Shown here one piece after another: positions 1 to 8,829 of a stretch of DNA of 64,000 bases. Under the pieces are notes generated by a model. The model was not told the DNA's origin. It searched no databases and saw nothing but the letters and a program-made list of their open reading frames with translations. The DNA comes from Bin87 sp965261195 (GTDB lineage: Bacteria > Chloroflexota > Dehalococcoidia > Lucifugimonadales > UBA3495). The position numbers and the translations under genes are program-made. The stretch spans positions 2,604,001 to 2,668,000 of the forward strand of contig OZ253455.1 of assembly GCA_965261195.1 (NCBI GenBank), read 5' to 3'. The first letter of the stretch is position 1; every line of letters starts with the position of its first letter.

Positions 1-890
1 TTAGACGCTCATCCAAAAACGGCTCGTTGCGCTGGAAAGATGCGGCGGCTTCTTTTAGGATGTCGGAGGAGTTTACCGTGAATGGGAAATTGAGGCTGGG
101 GACATTCGCGGGGCGCGCATTTGACCAGAGCAGGCTGATGTCAATTCCCCGGCCTTTTTCCGCCAGCTCCGCAACTGCGCTGCACAGATTGGCGCTGACG
201 CCGGCAGATACCGCTCGCTCAAATGGCTCCAGCGTATCGTTGGCGATGGCTTCGCTTACTGCCGAAGTGGCGGATTCCAAAGCCTTGCCTAGCTGGGAAG
301 TAGCGCGTCGGGAAAAAGGAATATGAAAATCATCCCCAAAGCCTTGCTGTTCTCCAATGCCGGCCGCCACGGGCGAATGTAACGCCAGTGCGTAACCGTC
401 AAAATAGTTAGGGAGTGGCTGCACGTTATCAAGATACTTTGACAGATTGCCACTCATGCTGCCTCGATAAACTGCCTGCGGCTTTTCTGCGGCGCGTGCG
501 GCGGCAGCGAGCATAGTATAGGCGTCGTTAAACAGATCCGCGCTTTGCCGCAATGATAACGACCTCTCGGATTTTCCGTTGCGGGACCGCAGACGGACGA
601 GATCGCCGCCGGCGCTCACCACATCGTAAAATACTTCCAGTTGCGACTGCTGCTCAACTTCGGCTAACGTGGCAATGGCTTCGGACATCCGTAGAGCATA
701 ATCAGCGGCGGTATCTAAACTCGGAACGATAACATCTCGACTGCGCCCTTCGTGCTCCTTCAAGTACAAGCTGGCCCGTCCCCTACCCCAGGGGCCGTCA
801 TTAATCCAGCCTCGGGATTCCAGATAGGCGCGCACACTCAAAACCGACAGCGACTCTAACGCCGCCCGGTCGCGGATTGATACCTGCATT
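1..890 (-). pseudogene. Unknown protein, apparent frameshift, runs off window edge
   Basis: I do not recognise this protein. Translation from the ATG at 890 gives MQVSIRDRAALESLSVLSVR and continues to a GPWGRG stretch. It then runs out of phase, and the adjacent frame carries on without a stop from about 780 to base 1 (ASLYLKEHEGRSRDVIVPS and onward, about 260 residues). The switch falls on a run of five C (780-784), so one inserted base, or a sequencing error, separates the halves. An AGGAGG ribosome site lies 5 bases upstream of the ATG, and the gene starts 12 bases after the stop of the upstream DUF4365 gene, so the two form an operon. The C terminus is outside the window. A defence role is possible from the DUF4365 partner but is only inference. 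Confidence 0.6.
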
Positions 891-902
891 GCGACGCCTC
901 CT

Positions 903-1383
903 TTACACACTTTCCATTAGTGAATGGAGTTGTTCGCTGTTGAACACATTAGTCACTGGTATTTGAACGGTGACTGAGGTTGTGTTGGGCACCTGGGGGT
1001 GTTCTTCCAGTGAGAGCCAATATGCGCAATGGCGCAGGCAAAGTTCATCATTAGTTTGCTGCAACCATAGTTTGCTGCAACCATTGGCCGTTATCCCGCG
1101 GCATCAAAACGACAATCAAAATGCGCCTGGCACTGGGAGTTGCATCCCGTAGGATGTCGTAATTTCGTACTGGTAAAGGAAAGTGCAGGTGCCTATCTCG
1201 TTGAATATCGTCTGCTGTTGATTTAGCTTGGAAATCGATTCGTGATCTTCGACCCGCGTCGTCCATCAATGTGCCGTCAATGCCGGTATCAGTTTCCGGT
1301 CTGGTCACTTGATAGCCGGCCTGCGCTGCCACTGCTCTGATGTGTGCCAGGGAAAATTGTTCCATCTGCTGGTTAGGTGTCAT
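903..1383 (-). pseudogene. DUF4365 nuclease-like protein, broken by a 16-bp duplication
   Basis: The N-terminal 100 residues carry the DUF4365 pattern: ETDTGIDGTL followed by IDFQAKST, matching the acidic and Q-x-K positions of PD-(D/E)XK-type nucleases. The reading frame ends early at 1051. A perfect 16-bp tandem duplication (1053-1084) causes this. Removing one copy restores GQWLQQTNDELCLRHCAYW and a frame that runs to a TAA at 903-905, giving a protein of about 155 residues. DUF4365 domains are often found in defence and restriction-like contexts. The gene is the first of a two-gene operon with the unknown gene at 1-890. As read here it encodes a truncated product of 110 residues. Confidence 0.75.
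1053..1084. repeat. Perfect 16-bp tandem duplication inside the DUF4365 gene
   Basis: The unit AGTTTGCTGCAACCAT occurs at 1053-1068 and again at 1069-1084 with no mismatch. Sixteen is not a multiple of three, so the second copy shifts the minus-strand reading frame and introduces a stop. Confidence 0.97.
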
Positions 1384-1443
1384 CGTATATCATTTATATG
1401 ATAGGCTCTGCTCCGCCGGCGCGCAACGGGCCGTCGTCAGTCT

Positions 1444-1692
1444 CTACCCCACCGCCTCTCTTTGCACTGCGAACAGTTGCTCGATGCCTCTGGAGGCCAG
1501 GGTTAGGGCCTCGGTTACTTTTTGGCGGGGGAATGGCTCGCCTTCGGCGGTGCCCTGGATTTCTACCACTGCTCCGGCGTCGGTCATAACGATGTTGAAG
1601 TCGGTCTGGGCGGCGGCGTCTTCGCTGTAGTTGAGATCGAGGAGCAGGTTGCCATCATGGAGGCCGACGCTGATGGCGGCGACGGCGCATCG
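1444..1692 (-). pseudogene. rph: 3' remnant of ribonuclease PH (rph)
   Basis: The minus strand encodes about 82 residues beginning RCAVAAISVGLHDGNLLLDL, then YSEDAAAQTDFNIVMTDAGA and VVEIQGTAEGEPF, ending at a TAG (1444-1446). This is the conserved C-terminal third of RNase PH, the phosphorolytic 3'-5' exonuclease that matures tRNA 3' ends, including the LDLxYxED and VEIQGTAEG motifs. No homologous sequence continues upstream of 1692, so about two thirds of the gene, including the phosphate-binding region, is missing. It is a truncated, presumably dead remnant. A complete rph may exist elsewhere. Confidence 0.8.
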
Positions 1693-1868
1693 GAACAGGA
1701 TAATCGAATGACCCCCGGGTGGCCGGCCCCCGCCTTGCGCCCCGGCAACCCCCGTCCTATACTGCGCCTCTAATCATGGATATAATCGTAGCCTGATTAT
1801 CTACCCTACGTATCCGGGCCGGCGCATTTTCCCACCTGTACACAGCGGCGCCGGAGGAGGCGCTATTC

Positions 1869-3167
1869 GTGTCGCAGGTCGGGACATCACCATCGCCGCC
1901 GTCGCCACTGGATGACGTTCGGGTCGTGGAGTGGGGTCGCATGGTTTCGGCCCCGTTTTGCGCCAAGTTGCTCGCCGAGTTTGGCGCTGATGTCATCAAG
2001 GTTGAGCCGGCTAACGGTGGGGACCCGGCTCGTCAGCGCGGCCCATTCCCCGACGGTATAGCCCATCCCGAGCGCAGCGGCCTGTTCCTGTTTGCCAACC
2101 TGGGCAAGCGGAGCGTTACGCTGGACTTGGACAGTGCAGACGGGCGCGAAACGCTGCATCGCCTGCTGGACACCGCCGACATTTTCGTAGAGAACCAGCC
2201 GTTCAACGTGCTCGCCGACTTCGGCATCACCGCGGAGCAGCTCCGGCGCCGTCATCCCCGTCTGATTACAGTTTCCCTGTCGCCCTTCGGACGCACCGGC
2301 GACTATAGCGAGTACGCTGGCTACGACCTGCAGGTGAATGCCCTGAGCGGCATGAGCTTTGGCACCGGACACCCTCACCGCGAACCGCTCACCACTCCCG
2401 ACCAGCAGGCAGCGTACCTGGCTGGCATCGGCGGCGCCTATGCTGCCGTGGTTGCGTTGTTGGGTCGAGAATCCGCCGATGCCAGGTCCGACGACCCCGG
2501 TCCCGATGTTGCCCACGGCACGGCCGGCCAATATATCGACGTGGCCGATTCGGGCGTTATCGCCACGTTGCTCACCGGCTACCATCTGCCGACCTTCATC
2601 TACCGCGGCATCGCCGGCTCCCGGTCGGGCAACCGGATGCGGCTGGGCCTGTTTCCCAACTGCGTGCTGCCCTGCCGGGATGGCTACGTGTGCATCGATG
2701 CGCCGCAGCTGGAGCAGTACCAGCGTTTCCTCAACCTGCTGGGCGATCCTCCCTGGATGGCAGATCCGCGTTACCGCGACCGCCGCGCCATGAGCGACCA
2801 GTACCCAGAGGAGGCCGAAAGCCTGATTGCCCCCTGGTTTATGCAGCACACCAAGGACGAAATCCTCCGGCTGTGTCTGCAAAACCGCATCCCGTGCGCG
2901 CCGGTGCTCACCTTCGACGAGGCGCTGGAATCGCCCCAGCTGCTGGAGCGCGACTGGTTCCGGGAGGTTGGACATCCGCAGGCCGGCTCGCTCCGGTATC
3001 CCGGCGCGCCGGCTCGTTTGCATGGTTCGCCCTGTCGGGTGGTGCGTCCGGCTCCGCTGCTGGGGGAGCATAACGCGGAGCTACTCGGCGAACCGGCTCC
3101 GGCTCCGGCGCCGTCGCCGGATGGCCGGCCATCGGCCCGTTCAGCCATCCCGAGCGTTGGCCGATGA
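1869..3167 (+). CDS. CaiB/BaiF family (class III) CoA-transferase
   Basis: A 432-residue member of the CaiB/BaiF CoA-transferase family, which moves CoA between carboxylic acids. The N-terminal DDVRVVEWGRMVSAPFCAKL and LAEFGADVIKVEPANGGDPA blocks are the family signature. The EVGHPQAG-PGAPARL segment near the C terminus and the LGEHNAELLGE ending are also typical. The start is a GTG at 1869, preceded by GGAGGAG. Its stop overlaps the start of the next CoA-transferase by 4 bases (ATGA), so the two are translationally coupled. Tandem pairs like this often form a heteromeric enzyme. With the MFS carrier downstream, uptake and CoA activation of an organic acid is likely. The substrate cannot be read from sequence. 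Confidence 0.93.
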   Translation: MSQVGTSPSPPSPLDDVRVVEWGRMVSAPFCAKLLAEFGADVIKVEPANGGDPARQRGPFPDGIAHPERSGLFLFANLGKRSVTLDLDSADGRETLHRLLDTADIFVENQPFNVLADFGITAEQLRRRHPRLITVSLSPFGRTGDYSEYAGYDLQVNALSGMSFGTGHPHREPLTTPDQQAAYLAGIGGAYAAVVALLGRESADARSDDPGPDVAHGTAGQYIDVADSGVIATLLTGYHLPTFIYRGIAGSRSGNRMRLGLFPNCVLPCRDGYVCIDAPQLEQYQRFLNLLGDPPWMADPRYRDRRAMSDQYPEEAESLIAPWFMQHTKDEILRLCLQNRIPCAPVLTFDEALESPQLLERDWFREVGHPQAGSLRYPGAPARLHGSPCRVVRPAPLLGEHNAELLGEPAPAPAPSPDGRPSARSAIPSVGR

Positions 3168-4432
3168 CTCGGCGACCGTTGCACAACGTCCGCGTCGTCG
3201 ACCTCGGCAGTGCGTGGGCCGGGCCGATGGCCGGCCAGTTGCTGGCCGATATGGGCGCAGAGGTCATCAAGGTGGAAAGCCGCGCCCGCATGGACGGTAT
3301 GCGGCTGGGCCGCCCCCTGGTCGCGCCGCTGCGGAGCCAGGACGGCGAAGACACCGCCGGCGGCGACCGGGGACTGTGGCCCGAACTCCAGCCCGTTTTC
3401 CACGGCCTCAATCGCAACAAGCTCAGCATCACCCTCAACCTGCGCACCGATGCGGGCCGCGCCACCCTGCAACGCCTGGTGAACGTCAGCGACGTGGCGC
3501 TGGCCAACTTTTCCCCCGGCGTACTGGAACGGCTGGGAATGGACTACGAATCGTTGCGCCGCATCAAACCCGACATCATCGTGGCGGCCATGCCGGCTTT
3601 TGGCGACACCGGCCCGCTCCGCGATATGCTGGCTTACGCTCCCATCATCCAGGCCCTGTCCGGCCACATGAGCCTGGTCGGCTACCCTCCGGAAGACGGT
3701 GAACCGCTGGTGGGCGAGTTGCAGGCGGCCTGGAGCGATACGGTGGCGGCATTGTTCACCGCCCTGTCCATCGCGGCGGCGCTGCGTCATCGCAACCGCA
3801 CCGGCTGCGGGCAGTACGTGGAAGCGGCCCATCTGGAGGGCACCGCGTCGATGCTGGGGGTTCCGATGCTGCAATATCAGATGACCGGCGACATCCCGGC
3901 GCCGCCCGGCAATGACGACCCCGATCTTGCCCCCAACAACAACTATCCGTGCGTCGATCCGGACGGCTGGGTGTCCATCAGTATCGGCAGCGATGCGGAG
4001 TGGCGCGCCCTGACCGGCATCATCGCGGATGCAGCGCTGGCTGACGATACCCGGTTCGCGGACTCGCCGTCCCGCTGGCAAAATCGCCGGGCGTTGGACG
4101 TGGCCATTTCCAACTGGACTCGTACCCTGCCGGCCGGGGAAATAACCGAGCTGTTGCAGGCCAGGGGCGTGGCCGCCATGCCGGTAATGAACATCGCCGA
4201 CCAGTTTGCCGACCCGCACCTCAATGCTCGTGAAACCTATGTCGAAATCGACCATCCTCACGTCGGGGCGGAGCTGGTTTACGGCATACCCTGGCGCTTC
4301 AGCGATACCCCTGGCGGTGTTCACCTTCCCGCGCCGTTGCTCGGCCAGCACAACGCCTACGTTCTCGGCGAGGTGCTCGGCATCGACCAACACAGCCTGG
4401 AACAGCTGATGACCGAGCAGGTCGTATATTAA
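3164..4432 (+). CDS. CaiB/BaiF family (class III) CoA-transferase, second of pair
   Basis: A 422-residue second CaiB/BaiF CoA-transferase with the same fold signature (LHNVRVVDLGSAWAGPMAGQ, LADMGAEVIKVES) and the LLGQHNAYVLGEVLG ending. It starts at the ATGA overlap with the preceding paralogue and ends in TAATG, sharing its last base with the start of the MFS gene. The three genes are therefore one operon. The two CoA-transferases differ clearly in sequence, which favours two distinct subunits or substrates over a recent duplication. Whether the partner acid is formate, oxalate, carnitine-like or a dicarboxylate cannot be decided here. Confidence 0.93.
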   Translation: MTRRPLHNVRVVDLGSAWAGPMAGQLLADMGAEVIKVESRARMDGMRLGRPLVAPLRSQDGEDTAGGDRGLWPELQPVFHGLNRNKLSITLNLRTDAGRATLQRLVNVSDVALANFSPGVLERLGMDYESLRRIKPDIIVAAMPAFGDTGPLRDMLAYAPIIQALSGHMSLVGYPPEDGEPLVGELQAAWSDTVAALFTALSIAAALRHRNRTGCGQYVEAAHLEGTASMLGVPMLQYQMTGDIPAPPGNDDPDLAPNNNYPCVDPDGWVSISIGSDAEWRALTGIIADAALADDTRFADSPSRWQNRRALDVAISNWTRTLPAGEITELLQARGVAAMPVMNIADQFADPHLNARETYVEIDHPHVGAELVYGIPWRFSDTPGGVHLPAPLLGQHNAYVLGEVLGIDQHSLEQLMTEQVVY

Positions 4433-5847
4433 TGCGCCCGCGTCGCCCCAAAATTTTCTACGGTTGGTGGGTGGTCATAGTCAGCCTACTGGCCGACGGA
4501 ATGAAGCACGGAACCTTCAACCGGGGCTTCACCGTATTCTACATTCCCATCGAGTCGGATCTCATCTTCCCCAAATCTATCCTGGGATTGACCCCTGGCT
4601 CCAGAACCATGCTGGGGTTTGCGGAGCTGCTGGGCCGTTTCATTGGCGGATTGCAAGGGCCGCTGATGGGTTACTGCACCAGCAGGTATGGCCCGCGCGT
4701 GATGCTGGCGTTCGGCGGGTTAATGTCGGGGCTGGGATTCATCCTGTTGGGCTACACCGCCAACTACTGGTGGTTTTTGCTGGTATTCGTCGGCTTCATG
4801 TCGGTGGGGTTCCGTTCCGGCTACAACAACGCTTCCATCGCCGCCGTCAACAACTGGTTCAGGCGTCGGCGCGGACTGGCGATGTCGGTGGTCAGCATGG
4901 GCAACGGGTTGGGCGGCGCCACGGCCCCGCTGGTTGGATTGCTGGTCGTGTGGCTGGGTTGGCGCGATTCCTGCACCGTCCTGGGATTCGCCATCCTGGC
5001 GGTCGTCCTTCCGTTGTCGTATTTCCTGCGCCGCGCTCCCGAGGAAATGGGCCAGCTGCCGGACGGCGATCCTCCGGAATCGGCCGATTCCCCGGCATCG
5101 GCAGCGAACCAGGCATCCGCTTCCACGCAGCGCCGGAGGCTCCAGTTCGGCGAAACGGATTTCACCGTGAAGGAGGCGATGCGTACCCCGTCGTACTGGC
5201 TGCTGGTAATGTCCACCGGATTCCGCAACATCGTCCATGCCGGCGCTTCCTTTCTGATGGCGCCGATGATGGTCTGGTTCCTGGAAGGCGCCGGGCCGGA
5301 GGCGGCTGACGGGAGGCATCTGGCCATAGCAGCGGGGTTCGTCGGCGCTTTCTCCCTGGCCAACATGGTGTTCAACCCCTGCATGGGCTGGCTTGGCGAC
5401 CGGATAGACCGTCGAAAACTGAGCTCCGTGTGCATGGTTTCCGGCGCGCTGGCCCTCGGTTCCCTCGTAACGCAGGGTGGCCAAATCTGGCAACTGATTG
5501 TATTCGTTGGCTTTCTGGCCTTTGCCGAGAGCGCCAATCCCCTGAACTGGGCAATCATGGGCGACTTCTTTGGCCGCCGCTCCTACGCTACTCTACGCGG
5601 TTGGCAGCACCTGCCCGATCAGTTGGCATCGATGTGGACGGCGATGTGGATGGGAGCCATCTACGACTACACCAACAGCTTCTACTGGGCGCTGTTCCCG
5701 CTGGTAATCCTCTACCTCGCCGCCGCAGTCGGATACTGGTTCCTCCCGCCGCCTCGCCTGCCCGACCGTTTGCAGTTGCAGCGCGACCGGGAAATCGCCC
5801 GTGGAGTGGGCCGCCTGGCTCCAGAACCGGCCAGCCCCGGCGACTGA
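4432..5847 (+). CDS. MFS transporter, oxalate/formate antiporter-like
   Basis: A 471-residue major facilitator protein with about twelve hydrophobic segments and a central cytoplasmic loop around residues 215-240. The N-terminal FYGWWVV motif and the FNRGFTVFYIP segment are characteristic of the monocarboxylate / oxalate-formate antiporter branch. The conserved loop between helices 2 and 3 reads GYCTSRYGPR, and NWFRRRRGLAM follows helix 4, as expected of MFS. It is translationally coupled to the two CoA-transferases (TAATG). The likely role is to import the acid those enzymes activate. No signal or fusion domain is seen. Confidence 0.9.
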   Translation: MRPRRPKIFYGWWVVIVSLLADGMKHGTFNRGFTVFYIPIESDLIFPKSILGLTPGSRTMLGFAELLGRFIGGLQGPLMGYCTSRYGPRVMLAFGGLMSGLGFILLGYTANYWWFLLVFVGFMSVGFRSGYNNASIAAVNNWFRRRRGLAMSVVSMGNGLGGATAPLVGLLVVWLGWRDSCTVLGFAILAVVLPLSYFLRRAPEEMGQLPDGDPPESADSPASAANQASASTQRRRLQFGETDFTVKEAMRTPSYWLLVMSTGFRNIVHAGASFLMAPMMVWFLEGAGPEAADGRHLAIAAGFVGAFSLANMVFNPCMGWLGDRIDRRKLSSVCMVSGALALGSLVTQGGQIWQLIVFVGFLAFAESANPLNWAIMGDFFGRRSYATLRGWQHLPDQLASMWTAMWMGAIYDYTNSFYWALFPLVILYLAAAVGYWFLPPPRLPDRLQLQRDREIARGVGRLAPEPASPGD

Positions 5848-5876
5848 TCGGGCCGCTCGCCAGCCGGCGCGACCCG

Positions 5877-6119
5877 TCAGTGCGAGGTGTTGATGCGCAT
5901 CGCTACGCGCGGCAGCCAGTTGCGTGGCCGATTTTCCAACGGCCCACGCACAACTTGGAACCCGGCCCGGCGAAACAGCGGCTCGGTACCGAAATAGGCA
6001 TTATCATCCCCGGTGCGTTCGTCGCCCGCCCGAGGGTACGCCTCCACGAAAGGCGCCACCGGCAGATTGTAATGGCATACGATATTCCCGATTCCTGTCG
6101 CCTGATGATCGCCAGAATA
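5877..6119 (-). pseudogene. C-terminal remnant of a GNAT N-acetyltransferase
   Basis: The minus strand reads VEAYPRAGDERTGDDNAYFG, then TEPLFRRAGFQVVRGPLENR and PRVAMRI before the stop at 5877. This is the final part of a GNAT acetyltransferase: the strand after the acetyl-CoA helix followed by the Y-x-G-x-x-x-x-F-x-x-x-GF motif. The upstream catalytic and acetyl-CoA-binding motif A cannot be found. Sequence beyond about 6120 turns into the interspersed repeat element. The repeat probably replaced the 5' half. It is not expected to be functional. Confidence 0.65.
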
Positions 6120-6125
6120 GCATGA

Positions 6126-6354
6126 CGTGTTGGGTTGCCGACACGAGGACGAGCCTCACGCGTACCCACTTTGTCATTGCGAGCGCAGCGTGGCAATCTC
6201 GTTGCCGTAGCAATGGTGTTTCGCCGACGTGTGTTCAACCTCATTGAGATTGCCACGTCCCTCGACAAGCTCGGGATGAGCGGGCGCTCCTCGCAATGAC
6301 AGAGTAAAGTGGGTACGCGTGAGCCACGTGTTGGGTTGCGGACACGAGTACGAG
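6126..6354. repeat. Interspersed repeat element with inverted arms and flanking direct repeats
   Basis: Two 28-bp near-identical direct repeats (6126-6153 and 6327-6354, two mismatches) bracket an inverted structure. CACGCGTACCCACTTT and CATTGCGAGCGCAGCGTGGCAATCTC run forward near 6157-6200. Their reverse complements reappear near 6247-6258 and 6291-6322. The same core recurs at 13418-13466 and, weaker, at 21301-21355. It has no coding capacity and looks like a MITE or REP-type element. It separates the GNAT remnant from the HEPN operon. Confidence 0.7.
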
Positions 6355-6460
6355 TTACTTTGTGGCAGATCAGCCGTCCCCGGAAGGGCGCCGACCCAGC
6401 CGGCAGACGCGGCCACACTTCGCGCGTTATGATGTGATCAACCCGCCGGAGGTTAACGAT

Positions 6461-7135
6461 ATGACCGCCCAATCGGATGCTTTGCTCACCGACGCCATCA
6501 ACGCCGTAGTCAGCCAGATTACCCAAACCCTTTTCGTGCTCCAGGAACTTGACCCACGGACGCTCCAGATCGAACGACGGATGCAGTACGCCGCCGCCTA
6601 CGGCCTGATTTGCATCGGTGATGTCATTGAGCGCCACTACAGCCAACTGGAGCCGGCCTTTCCCGATTGCGGTTGGGCCCGGTGGATTGACCTCCGCGAC
6701 ATCCTGGCACAATACCCTGGCCGCACCGGCGTGGACGAACTGGCCCGGGCGGTAACCGAATACGCTCCCGACCTGGTCCGCACCCTCACCGGCGCCGAAC
6801 CCGACCTGACGCCACGGATTAGCATTGAGGATTTACCCCTCGACGACATTGCCGACTTTTGCCGCCAGTGGGGCATCAAAGAAATGTACATGACCCCGCC
6901 CGAAATCATCGGCTTCAATATGACCGGCCCATTCGAGGGCATCGAGCTGCAGTTGATGGTCGGCTACCACGGCGACGCTCCGGGCCGCAAGCGGCACTCA
7001 TCTATGGGCCCATATCTCAGCCAGCTCATCGGCATTAAAACCCACGTCAGAGGTCTGCCGGATCCCAACAACATACGCATACAACCGCTCCAGATCGAAA
7101 TGATGGCACGGAAGGTACCAGTGTATGTTGAATAA
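6461..7135 (+). CDS. HEPN domain fused to degenerate MNT nucleotidyltransferase
   Basis: A 224-residue protein with two halves. Residues 1-110 resemble a HepT-type HEPN helical domain. In place of the RNase motif R-x4-H it has R79-D-I-L-A-Q84, so the catalytic histidine is gone. Residues 125-224 resemble a minimal nucleotidyltransferase (MNT): IADFCRQWGIKEMYM followed by a beta-rich segment. The GS motif is absent, and the usual D-x-D of DIDVLV is replaced by E162-L-Q164. Both halves therefore look inactive. The ATG at 6461, preceded by GGAGG, is chosen over an upstream in-frame codon. It overlaps the next gene, an HEPN protein with an intact motif, by 11 bases. In the HepT/MntA toxin-antitoxin system the MNT antitoxin modifies and blocks the HEPN RNase. 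Here the partner would have to act by binding. That reading is inference. Confidence 0.7.
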   Translation: MTAQSDALLTDAINAVVSQITQTLFVLQELDPRTLQIERRMQYAAAYGLICIGDVIERHYSQLEPAFPDCGWARWIDLRDILAQYPGRTGVDELARAVTEYAPDLVRTLTGAEPDLTPRISIEDLPLDDIADFCRQWGIKEMYMTPPEIIGFNMTGPFEGIELQLMVGYHGDAPGRKRHSSMGPYLSQLIGIKTHVRGLPDPNNIRIQPLQIEMMARKVPVYVE

Positions 7136-7496
7136 TGCCAGTGAAGCCCACGCGTCCCGGCTGCTTTCTATCGCAGACCAGGCAATGGCGGAGTGGTCAT
7201 TAGTTCGCAACATCGACGAGACGGCCTTACACCGGGAAACTCTAACTGGGTATGCCGTCAGCTACGCCCTGATTCGTGTCGGCAATGTGGTGGTGCGATA
7301 CTCCAGATTCCTGGAGCAGTCCCACCCGGATTACGATTGGCTTTTCTGGGTCAACCTGCGTAACAGACTGGCCCACCAGCCCGACGACGATCCACCTGTT
7401 GGTATGGACGAAGTTTGGGAAGCAGCATCGCAATTCCTCCCCCACCTCATCCAAGCCATTACCGGCCGGCCGCCCTTGGCCCTTGATACAGCGTAA
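7125..7496 (+). CDS. HepT-like HEPN protein, putative RNase toxin
   Basis: A 123-residue all-helical protein with the HEPN RNase motif intact: N-L-R79-N-R-L-A-H84, the R-x4-H signature of HepT and related toxins. It aligns residue for residue with the HEPN half of the upstream protein (R79 and position 84 coincide), so the two probably arose by duplication. It starts at an ATG inside the end of that gene and was probably translated by coupling. A toxin role, cleaving or masking RNA, follows from family knowledge. No activity can be inferred directly. The DNA methyltransferase starts 17 bases downstream. Confidence 0.75.
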   Translation: MLNNASEAHASRLLSIADQAMAEWSLVRNIDETALHRETLTGYAVSYALIRVGNVVVRYSRFLEQSHPDYDWLFWVNLRNRLAHQPDDDPPVGMDEVWEAASQFLPHLIQAITGRPPLALDTA

Positions 7497-7512
7497 CCGC
7501 CCGGCAAGTTAG

Positions 7513-8829
7513 TTGACCACTGCATCACACACCCGCCACCGTCTGGCCGGCCTCCTGGCCGGCGACCTGGCGTTTCATGCGCCGGCCCGGGATGCACACC
7601 CGCTGCACGCTTTGCACCCTTTTGCCGCGCGGTTCCCTCACGGCCTGGCCGGGTACTTTATCGGCGCACTGACCGGCCCGGGCGATACGGTGCTGGACCC
7701 CATGTGCGGCTCCGGCGCTACCCTGCTGGAGGGTTGGCTCGCCGGGCGTTCGGTCGTGGGCGTTGACCTGGACCCGCTGGCCCGCCGCCAGAGCATGGCG
7801 CGCACCACCGCCATTGACCCTCGCGCCGTCCGCGACGCTGGCGACGCTGCCCTCCGACGCGCCGTCGACCGGTACGCCGGCATCAGTCGCCCCGCCGACC
7901 CGCTGGCCGCAATTCGCAACGGAATGGACGACGTCACCACACAGTTTCTTGATTACTGGTTCCTGCCCGAAACCCAGCAGGAACTGGCCTCCCTGGCGTT
8001 GGCAATCCGCGCCGAGCCCAATGCAGACCTGCGGAACCTGTTGCAGGTGATTCTGTCGGCCACTATCGTTACCAAATCCGGCGGTGTGTCCCGCGCCCGC
8101 GATCTGGCCCACACGCGACCGCACCGGGTTTCCGACAAGCAACCGCGTCGTCCGATCCGCGCTTTCGCCACGCTGGTCAACCGGGCGGTTGACGCCTACG
8201 CCGCCGTTGCTGCGGACACCGTCGGGCCGCGCCACATCATCGCCGGCGACTCCCGCCGTCTCCCGCTGGCGACGGGCAGCGTGCATCTGATTGTAACCTC
8301 GCCGCCCTATGCCAACGCGCTGGACTATATGCGCGCCCACAAGTTCTCGCTGGCCTGGCTGGGCGACCCGATCCCGCGTTTGTCCCGCCTGCGCTCACGG
8401 TATATCGGCTCGGAACGTCAGACGGTCAGGGCACCCGCCGACGCAGCCACCAGCCGGCAACTGCCGCCGGCAACCCAGTCCGTAGTTGACCGGCTTGCCG
8501 ACGTAGACACCGGCAAGGCTCGTGTGCTGTTCCGATATTTCGGAGACATGGGGGACGCCATCAACGAGATGGCCCGCGTGTTGCAGCCTGGGGCCGCCGC
8601 CATCATCGTGGTTGGGCCGTCGATTATGCGGGGCGTGTTGATACCTACCCACGACTGTTTGGCCGACCTGGCGACCCGGGCGGGACTTGACGTCGTGGCG
8701 GTGGCTCCTCGGGACATCGCCCGCGACCGCCGGATGATGCCGGCCCGCAACGGCAGCCACGCGGCAACGGCGACCGGCATCGAACGGCGGATGCACACCG
8801 AGTACATCATCGGCGCCGTCAAGCCCTGA
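7513..8829 (+). CDS. DNA (N4-cytosine or N6-adenine) methyltransferase
   Basis: A 438-residue amino-methyltransferase. The SAM-binding motif LDPMCGSGATLLEGW lies near residues 61-75, followed by VVGVDLDPLA (motif II). The catalytic motif TSPPYANALDYM is near residue 262, preceded by an acidic IIAGDSRRLP motif. TSPPY is more usual in N4-cytosine enzymes, but N6-adenine cannot be excluded. The start is a TTG directly after an in-frame TAG; no earlier start is possible and no strong ribosome site is visible. No restriction endonuclease lies nearby, so it is an orphan methylase, possibly regulatory or associated with the HEPN pair upstream. Confidence 0.88.
   Translation: MTTASHTRHRLAGLLAGDLAFHAPARDAHPLHALHPFAARFPHGLAGYFIGALTGPGDTVLDPMCGSGATLLEGWLAGRSVVGVDLDPLARRQSMARTTAIDPRAVRDAGDAALRRAVDRYAGISRPADPLAAIRNGMDDVTTQFLDYWFLPETQQELASLALAIRAEPNADLRNLLQVILSATIVTKSGGVSRARDLAHTRPHRVSDKQPRRPIRAFATLVNRAVDAYAAVAADTVGPRHIIAGDSRRLPLATGSVHLIVTSPPYANALDYMRAHKFSLAWLGDPIPRLSRLRSRYIGSERQTVRAPADAATSRQLPPATQSVVDRLADVDTGKARVLFRYFGDMGDAINEMARVLQPGAAAIIVVGPSIMRGVLIPTHDCLADLATRAGLDVVAVAPRDIARDRRMMPARNGSHAATATGIERRMHTEYIIGAVKP

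Noticed and set aside
1887..4393. Long minus-strand open frames of 394 and 540 codons opposite the CoA-transferases
   Set aside because: They lie antisense to clearly conserved genes, have no recognisable domain, and are expected in GC-rich DNA.
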